Assembly (NCBI GenBank): GCA_020137815.1
Contig: CM035351.1
Coordinates: 4,733,078 to 4,797,077, forward strand
Length of the DNA: 64,000 nucleotides
Origin: Hormiphora californensis
Taxonomy: Eukaryota > Ctenophora > Tentaculata > Cydippida > Pleurobrachiidae
Reading direction: 5' to 3'
The notes beneath the pieces are model-generated. The model saw only the letters and a program-made list of their open reading frames with translations. It did not search any database and was not told where the DNA came from. Made by a program: the position numbers and the translations under genes. Positions 57,392 to 64,000 of the stretch are shown here, in pieces; position 1 is the first letter of the stretch, and every line of letters begins with the position of its first letter.

Positions 57392-58260
57392 TCGTAACCG
57401 CCGTTTTTTTGGCTGAGGGTTGTAATAGACTTGTTTTTTCCCGTTGGCACCTTCCTAGATCGTGTGGGTGGGTACGTGTTGGGTATTTCTTTGAGGTGCT
57501 GTTTTATTGCTTTCTTATTCCATTTCTTTCTTAGTAACTAGGTGTTTCCTTTCTTCTTCTCTCTCACCCCCCAATTTATCACCCGGTTCGGTGGCTGCTA
57601 GCAATTGGCTGGCTAGCAAATGGGCGAACACTCTAACCCATTCGCTAGAACAGTATCTCATGTAAAATTTGGACCTAGTGGCATCACGCAACTCACTCCA
57701 AGCCATAGTATTAACCTTCTCAACCAAGATCAGTATCACTCAATACCACATTGCCCCGACTTTTCCCGCAACAGTTCCGGGTTGTAGGACAATACTAGAC
57801 AAAAGACTGTTTATTAGTGTCAAACAACTGGGAACTAGCAATACCTCCTCCCATCCCTTACTTCCCAACCCCTCCCGTCCCCAACCCACCCCCCCCCCCC
57901 CCCCCCATTGCCCTACCATCCTACCGAGTCCTCACCCGGGTGCGTTTCCTGCTCAATCTAGGCCGCTACGCGGCCTAGATCTCGCCCCAGAAGTACTCGG
58001 TAAGGCGGGGCAACTCCCCCTGCTTGCTTCCCCCCCACCCAGTTCGTCAGTCTGTCTGAAACCTATCACAGGTGCCCTACGGCGCAGTGTAGAGGCCGTG
58101 CCCGAAACCACGACAGCAACTTTGTTTGACAAAACTGCTCTGCATGTTATCGAGATTGTTAACATACACTAGTGATTAAGTGAGTCAGACAGTGCCGGTT
58201 TGAGAAAAACTGGGGTCAAACAAGGGTCAGCGTTGAGAGCTGTTACTTTCTAGTGTAACA
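57392..58260. other. Retrotransposon 3' flank and intergenic sequence
   Basis: No gene recognised. It includes a poly-C run at 57891-57906 and a short palindrome at 57956-57980 (ATCTAGGCCGC-TAC-GCGGCCTAGAT). Confidence 0.4.
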
Positions 58261-58489
58261 CCAACAGAGATGGTCTATTACCAAGAAAGGGGAATATGCC
58301 GCACAGAGGAAGAAAAAAAAAAGAAAAAAAAAAAGGCCATCTCCATCGCTATCTCTCTATCTCTATCTCTCCATCCCTTTGATCTATTTCTCCATACCGG
58401 GTATGGTGTAGACTGTAGGTCTCTCCGATTGTCTCTGTATTTCTCTCTGTATCTCCTATCTCTATTCTCTCTCGCCACCCCCTCCCGCT

Positions 58490-58522
58490 CTCCTCTCTCT
58501 CTCTCTCTCTCTCTCTCCTCTC

Positions 58523-58562
<40 letters not shown>

Positions 58563-58578
58563 CTCTCTCTCTCTCCCC

Positions 58579-58644
<66 letters not shown>

Positions 58645-58645
58645 A
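58490..58645. repeat. (CT)n microsatellite
   Basis: Nearly pure CT tract with short C and T interruptions, ending in an acceptor-like TTTCAG at 58672. Confidence 0.95.
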
Positions 58646-58672
58646 GTCTCCCTCACCACTGTATTCTTTCAG

Positions 58673-58983
58673 GAAAACTCATCACAGAACGGCGCTCAGT
58701 TGGAACGGCCGGAATACCTGGGTGGAAGGGTAAAATATCTGCAATGAGAGGTGTATCCTGCTTCTCAAAGATCCCTTTCGAAGTTATGGACTCTCTAAAC
58801 GAGAAGCCTGTGATCTCCAAGTGTTCTAGAGTGGTTGCTGCTGCTGATGGAAAAGTGAGACCTGTCGTTGTCTCTCTGAACTCCAGGGAAACTCTGATTT
58901 CTCTCCTGAGGAAGGCGAGGGAGCTCAAGACTACTACGGCCTACTCCAAGGTGTTTCTGGAGCCTGATCGGACTCTAGAGTAG
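58673..58983 (+). pseudogene. Fragment resembling a LINE ORF1 / RRM-like segment
   Basis: An open frame from an acceptor-like TTCTTTCAG to a stop at 58981-58983. The C-terminal half (RPVVVSLNSRETLISLLRKA, then VFLEPDRTLE) fits the pattern seen in ORF1-type proteins of invertebrate retroelements (RP..V.F.....R..VL..A..L......VF...DRTPE). No start or further domain is seen. It could equally be the last exon of a host gene whose earlier exons lie upstream. Confidence 0.45.
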
Positions 58984-59460
58984 AGGGTTGAGAGAAAGAG
59001 AACTTTAAAGACTTTGAGTGAGTTGAGAAGGTCGCATCCTGAGGGACGTTATTTGATTATGGGTGGAGTAATACAGTGTGTGTAGGACTCTGGGTGTCGC
59101 CTGTCATATCGGGATTATTCCTGTGTTGGCGAAGCCCTTGAATGAGTGTTTGAAATATTTGAACTTTCATTGTTTTCCGTACTCATTCGATCTAAATGTT
59201 GACCCCGAAGACAAGGAACAAATATAATACCGCCAAAGTGATGTGGAAATTAAATCTTGTTCCAGATAAAAACATGGGTGGGGTGAACAGTTTGATCACA
59301 AAGGACCGTTTTATAATTATGAATGTGTGGATGTTATTAATTGTTGATATTTTCCGTCTATTTGAACAATGAACTGTGCACCATTTTATTATGCATGTCA
59401 GTTTAAATTATTAGTAAACAATTACAAGAACAGTGTGGTTGAATCATTGAAACATGTTTG
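58984..59460. other. Intergenic, no gene seen
   Basis: AT-rich sequence without coding signals. Confidence 0.4.
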
Positions 59461-59467
59461 TAATTAT

Positions 59468-59469
59468 CC

Positions 59470-59551
<82 letters not shown>
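59468..59551. repeat. (CT)n microsatellite
   Basis: Perfect CT dinucleotide tract of about 40 units. Confidence 0.97.
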
Positions 59552-59552
<1 letters not shown>

Positions 59553-60150
59553 CTTACTCTTTCCCTCTCTGTATACAAACATGTTTCATTTTGTGTTTAA
59601 TAACGGAATACTGGAACTTGGAAATGGTCTTAAAATGAGGAAGAAATTCATAAACATGGTTACGGCACTTGTCAGCGCATTTCTTAGCTGTTTCCATGAG
59701 ACCTCCTTCCTTTGTCCTTGAACAAGGTGTCCTGCTTGGCGCGCACGGTACATATTGGTGCGCGCGGTATAAAAGTACAGATGAAAGTCAAAAGGTGACA
59801 GCATTTGAAACGTAGACAATTTATTGGTTTTGGCGGGGGTTTGGCCCAGGTTCCAAAATCCTAATTTCGAACCTATTTCATCCAATTTTTTTACTGAATC
59901 TTGTTCGCAGAGTGATTTTGAACACTGTGCTTTTTACTAGACCAAAATCCGATGTGTCAATCAGGAATAAGGGGCATTTATATCGTTTGACTGGCAATTA
60001 GACCTTAATTGACTCCTAGTGACCAATTTACCCAGTCACGCGTATATTTCTGGTAATTCACATGACTTCTAACAAGTTTCTTAACCATTTCCAAGGATAA
60101 AATAGGGGGGTAAAATTCGTGACTGGATCAGATTAGGGTCCCTACTAATA

Positions 60151-60484
60151 GGGATCCCTAAAAAAGTTCAGTATTTACACAGCGTGATTGGCTGAAATTT
60201 CTGACGATGGAAAATTTAAGCCAATCACAGCACAGATTTCAAAATTTTTCTTCCCACGCTACCGTGGGAAAAACTGAAATGGCTTAACTGGTGTAAACTC
60301 TGTGTAAATACTGAACTTTTTTAAAGTCGGATTTTTTGAAGTTGTCACCCCCCTTTTCGTGCGCGGAATGTTTTTGCGCGTCACATCACATGTTAACGTG
60401 TGGTATGCGCGTCAAAATTGATAAATTTCACATGCGCGGTCATTTTGGGGTGACAACTTCAAAAAATCCGACTTTAGGGATCCC
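60151..60484. mobile_element. MITE with GGGATCCCTAAAAAAGTTCA termini, second copy, interrupted
   Basis: It is flanked by TA (60149-60150, 60485-60486). The left terminus is as at 54385. The right terminus is split by another element at 60324-60474. The interior differs from the first copy and contains a second inverted repeat (TTTCCCACGG/CCGTGGGAAA-like). Confidence 0.85.
60324..60474. mobile_element. 151-bp MITE with AAGTCGGATTTTTTGAAGTT termini, nested in the preceding element
   Basis: The arms of about 30 bp (AAGTCGGATTTTTTGAAGTT GTCACCCC and complement) are flanked by TA duplications 60322-60323 and 60475-60476. It interrupts the right TIR of the element at 60151, so it is the younger insertion. 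Confidence 0.88.
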
Positions 60485-61567
60485 TATTTTTTATTTGGAA
60501 GATTTTGAAAATTTTAATGTTTATGATCATCCAAATGCAGCGTTTTTAGCTATTTCTTTCGCGCGTTACAAATAAAAAGGTAAGCGCGCTTTTTAATGAA
60601 CACATCGCTGCACAAACGATTTTTCAATATTATTTCGGAAATTTTCTCACGCGGTTTTTTAAACTATCTTTTTTTCTCGAAAAGCATTGGGGCTGGCGTA
60701 CGCTGCAGTCCTCCAGTCGGCCGACGGCCCATCAAGCTCCTGGATGTCTGGGACAGGGGCGGCAGCGCTGGTCAGAGGGATGTGAAGCGAAACTCCCCAC
60801 AACCGGGACCCAGGGGCCGGGGGGGGGGGGGGGGGGGCTCTTGGAGCGAACTGCGAAGGCTGTTGAGACTTGAGGATGACAGAGGAGACGTCTACTTATT
60901 AATGTGTGTAGGGGCCAGTGCGACCTGATACAGGTGACTGCAGTGTAGGCCAACATTTCCCTTGGTAGGTTTTTTTAAATTCATCGTACAATTTTGGACT
61001 GCAAGAGTGGTGCTCGTAACATTCTTATGTGGTTTTATGTTCGCTGAGCTGAACGTGTTTTTTAATTTACTTTAATTTTTATAGGAGGCTTAGTATTTTA
61101 ATGTATCCGGTGTTTCACAAATTCTTGAACTGTACTGAACTGCATGCGCCAAGCGAATAGTTTCCAGGAAACTGGGGGAGGCTGTTTGACGAACTTTACA
61201 TAGACTATTGTTTAAACATGCAAATGATATCAAGATCTCAGATACAGAATATCAACAGCCTTACCGGCTGACCGTTTAGACCATCTTCTTTTGTCACTCA
61301 ACCTCTAAAATTGTATTATGGTAGCCATATATATATTATACAAAGACGTGTTCATGTGAACTGTTTTTGTAGAAAACTACAATCCCATCCTACACTCGGA
61401 AAGGCATGTAGGAGCAGAAATGAAGAAGGTGTCAGCAGCACAAGCAGAAGCGGTGCTTGTGATAGATGTTATTAGGGGTGGTAATATGCTGTGGGTTTTA
61501 GTTTTTCTATACTTGACCTTTAACAAATTGGTGAAAAAATGGTGTCACGCCGGTCTGGTGTATTGAA
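60485..61567. other. Intergenic, no gene recognised
   Basis: Includes a poly-G run at about 60819-60837. Short ORFs here have no recognisable domains. Confidence 0.35.
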
Positions 61568-61615
61568 TTGGTAAATACTGTGTAAATACCTACTGAAATG
61601 TTTGAGGGATCCCTA
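61568..61615 (-). mobile_element. Remnant of the GGGATCCCT MITE terminus on a 5' splice site
   Basis: On the - strand TAGGGATCCCTCAAACATTT, then CAGTAGGTATTTACACAG, matches the 54385 terminus with changes. It begins at the second base of the intron that follows exon 61617-61701. Confidence 0.7.
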
Positions 61616-61616
61616 C

Positions 61617-63279
61617 CATTTTGGGCAAGTTGTTTGGTCTCATCTATCACCGTCCACTCTTCAACGTACTTCTGGGTTACACTCACTTTCTTCTTCTTCA
61701 CCTGGGACATGGGGTGTTTAAATGTTCTAACAGAGTCGAGCAAGGCAAGGGCCAAGGAGTGATTTAGTTGGAAAATCTTTCACTAAGCATTATCATGATT
61801 ATTCTACACACATTTCTCTTTTGATTAACTTCATTTTCTAAAATTTAACCATCTCCCTTGTTATGTTTTAACCCTCCTTTACATTTGTTTCGCCGTGAGA
61901 TAGGGTCGAACAAGGCAACCATCTCCCAACTACCACATTACACTTTGAATACAAATCCCAGATTTCTTCTTTCTCTGCAGATCACCCACCTTGAAGCTGG
62001 TTCGTTTCTTTACCCCGCTCAACACGGGTGTTCCCTGGCGTAGTTTGCACGGTAAATTGATACCATGCTGCTCAAAATTAATACGGTTCACGTCGTATGC
62101 CTGTGGGGGAGAGTGGTTAAATGATGTGGTTAAATGGCCTGGTAATGACCTAAATTGGGAAACCAACGTCAGAGGGGGTAATTTGTTGGAGTTTTTACCA
62201 ATGTTTGAATAGATTGAGTCGGAGATCCTCGCCGTGAGTTTGGTGCAGATTGGGTAACCAGAAATTGGTTTTGGCTTAGTTGCTTTCTTGGGAGTTCCCT
62301 TCTGAAACAAGGGTATTATTTGGTTACGTTGAGGGGTAATTCCGTTACCAAGGGTACTATCGGTTATAACAGGTCTCATGAGATGTGTTGTACACTTGTC
62401 AGGCACTGACGTACTGTATCATCTCGCACTTTGCCTTCGGCCCGGTGCGGAGAGGACAGTTATATATGAAACAATTGAAGACATGCATACACAATTAAAC
62501 GCACACGTTACACACATTGTCACACAAGCAGGGTGTGTAACATACAATGCAATATGCCCGGCTAGCATGGATAATTGATGTTTTCTAGATGGTCTGTTAA
62601 AAATCCCAAATTTCTCAAAACCATATGTTGCTGATCGGCAGATAGTTTACCCATCAGCGGGGAAACGGAAGACATATATTCAAACAAATTATATATAATG
62701 CGAGTTCTGTGGGAGAGTATTAAAAATAGGAGTTATACTGAATGTCGCAACATTATGCCTTACAGACAGACCACCATATTTTAGAACAGGCTAAGTGATT
62801 TGATTTCTTTGATCTAACAATGCCTCTCTGCCTCTCGATATATAGCAGGAGAAGAGATGGTAGTTGCTGACAAGGTGGGAGTGTGCGTTTTACTGTCGTT
62901 TAAAAAGCAGGAATTTGGGAGAGAGGGAGAGATAGAAGGAGAGATAGAAAGAGAGATAGAGAGAGGGAGAGAGAAAGCTATGACAAATAGGAAATATGAA
63001 AATAAAACATAAACAGAGAAAGAGAAAGAATGGAAAATGCATGAAAAAAGAGGGAACTTACTTGAACGTTTCTTTGACCTCCCGATCTTCCGAATCTTCC
63101 TCCTCATCCTCCTCAATCTTCCTTTCTTCTATCTTCTTTTCCTCTTTCTTCTTTTCCTCTTTCTTCCTTTCCTCTTTCTTCTTTTCCTCTTTCTTCTTCT
63201 TCTCTTGCTCTCCCTCCTCTGGGAGCAGTATGGTTGGTGACACTGGCATGTTAGGTTCCTTCTGTGGTTCCTCAGACAT
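61617..63279 (-). CDS. Unrecognised gene with Lys/Glu-rich N-terminus (5' part)
   Basis: Start at 63279 (MSEEPQKEPNMPVSPTILLP), followed by some 45 residues of K/E repeats and an acidic stretch. Exons: 63062-63279 (donor GTAAGT), one near 62190-62301 (KGTPKKATKPKPISGYP..), 61990-62100 (AYDVNRINFEQHGINLPCKL..) and 61617-61701 (VKKKKVSVTQKYVEEWTVID.., ends AATG|GTAGGG). The last two join in phase 0. The junctions around the second exon do not agree in phase, so its limits are uncertain or an exon is missed. The 3' end is not found between here and the CT-rich region, so the gene may be longer or broken. No domain recognised. The GTAGGG donor is supplied by a transposon remnant. Confidence 0.5.
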
Positions 63280-63410
63280 TTAAATGTGCACGTATAGCAG
63301 AACAAGCAGTGTACAAAGCAAAGAGAGTGTGCGGACTAATATGCGTGCGTGAAATAGAAATTTAAAACCTCCCCAACCTCTCCTTCGGTTGCTGTTATCA
63401 GACGGAAAAC

Positions 63411-63415
<5 letters not shown>

Positions 63416-63464
<49 letters not shown>

Positions 63465-63565
63465 GAGAGAGTGAGAGAGAGAGTGAGAGAGAGCTAGAGA
63501 GAGAGGGAGAGAGAGAGAGTGAGAGAGAGAGAGAACGAGAAAGAAAGAGAGAGAGGGTGGGAGGG
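63416..63565. repeat. (GA)n microsatellite
   Basis: GA-rich tract with occasional GT and GC, in the probable promoter region of the unrecognised - strand gene. Confidence 0.95.
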
Positions 63566-63950
63566 ACAGGGAGAGATGGAGGCCGAGGGAGGTCTGCTAT
63601 CACGCGATGTGTGTCTCCCTCCTCTTCTTTCTCTCACATCGATAATTCCCTCTCCCTCCTCGATGTTCCATTTTTGGTGTCAACTGTGCTTGCAACACTT
63701 TGACTTCCATTCCCTTCAGTGTCTTATCATATTGATATCCTTAAATAAGATGCAGCAATTTATATTCGATTACAATAACGGTTATTCATTAGCAATTATT
63801 AGTTTCTTATCTAACAATTATTACAGACAAAATCAACCTATTTAGAAGCGATAAGATGCTCTGACTATCTAAGCGGACTTGTAACAAAATTTCCCAAGAT
63901 TAACACTAACATCTTCCATCTAGGAGCATGTAACAAAATGTCCCAAGAAG

Positions 63951-64000
63951 ATGGCCCTCATGTTTCTCCTTACCACGTTCGCTAACTTAGCAAACGCCAA
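63951..64000 (+). CDS. Possible start of a secreted-protein gene (cut by window end)
   Basis: The ATG at 63951 opens MALMFLLTTFANLANA, which has the shape of a signal peptide with an A-x-A cleavage site. TTCCATCTAG at 63924-63933 looks like an acceptor of a leader intron. Only 16 codons are visible; an overlapping ATG at 63939 is in the same frame and reads MSQEDGPH-type sequence only if another frame is used. Weak. Confidence 0.3.
   Translation, partial: MALMFLLTTFANLANA

Noticed and set aside
5001-61617. MITE-defined introns (true introners)
   Set aside because: Each donor-abutting element is much shorter than its intron and the acceptor is not at the other end of the element, so insertion next to existing donors is the simpler reading. 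Kept as a finding about position only.
1-64000. CRISPR arrays, operons or bacterial genes
   Set aside because: The tandem arrays have no unique spacers of constant length, and all recognisable genes are spliced metazoan genes.

Overview
The window is animal nuclear DNA. Genes are split by short GT-AG introns, and the encoded proteins are metazoan: NUP205, a TSSK-type kinase, a MANSC1-like membrane protein, POLE2, RRP1, OSBP and CEP44. Introns are small, (GA)n/(CT)n tracts and MITEs are frequent, and genes nest inside introns. This suits a compact-gene marine invertebrate, possibly a non-bilaterian such as a sponge. The sequence alone does not settle the species.

Layout. 1-0.8 kb: 3' end of a + strand gene with a PPxY and PDZ-ligand tail. 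0.8-3.2 kb: repeat-rich spacer. 3.2-22.6 kb: a NUP205 orthologue on the - strand (about 25 exons). Its introns hold two opposite-strand genes (a secreted Cys-containing protein and a CGPW thioredoxin-like protein), three identical tRNA-Ala(AGC) genes and a 1.3-kb TTAA-flanked palindrome. 22.9-25.7 kb: TSSK-like kinase, divergent from NUP205 across a 320-bp shared promoter. 25.7-29.2 kb: repeats and LINE debris. 29.2-36.8 kb: three + strand genes in a row: MANSC1-like, POLE2 (with two reading-frame breaks in one exon) and RRP1. 37.8-51.9 kb: OSBP on the - strand. Its introns hold a MATH-BTB gene, a small coiled-coil ORF, orphan first-exon-like ORFs, MITEs, and a stretch of homopolymer runs (46.4-48.2 kb) that looks like failed sequencing and probably hides at least one OSBP exon. 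53.0-54.1 kb: intronless CEP44 (-). 54-61 kb: transposon remains, including an open RNase H ORF. 61.6-63.3 kb: an unrecognised K/E-rich gene (-). The last 50 bases may start a secreted-protein gene (+).

The genes do not form one pathway. They are housekeeping genes (nuclear pore, replication, ribosome biogenesis, lipid transfer at membrane contacts) mixed with centriole- or sperm-type genes (CEP44, TSSK).

Two recurring structures stand out. First, tandem repeats whose units contain a splice site, so that donors or acceptors are copied several times (NUP205 exon 19 on both sides, and the OSBP FFAT exon). Second, MITEs of three families sitting directly on or within a few bases of 5' splice sites, in two cases with the 8-bp target duplication containing the GT donor.
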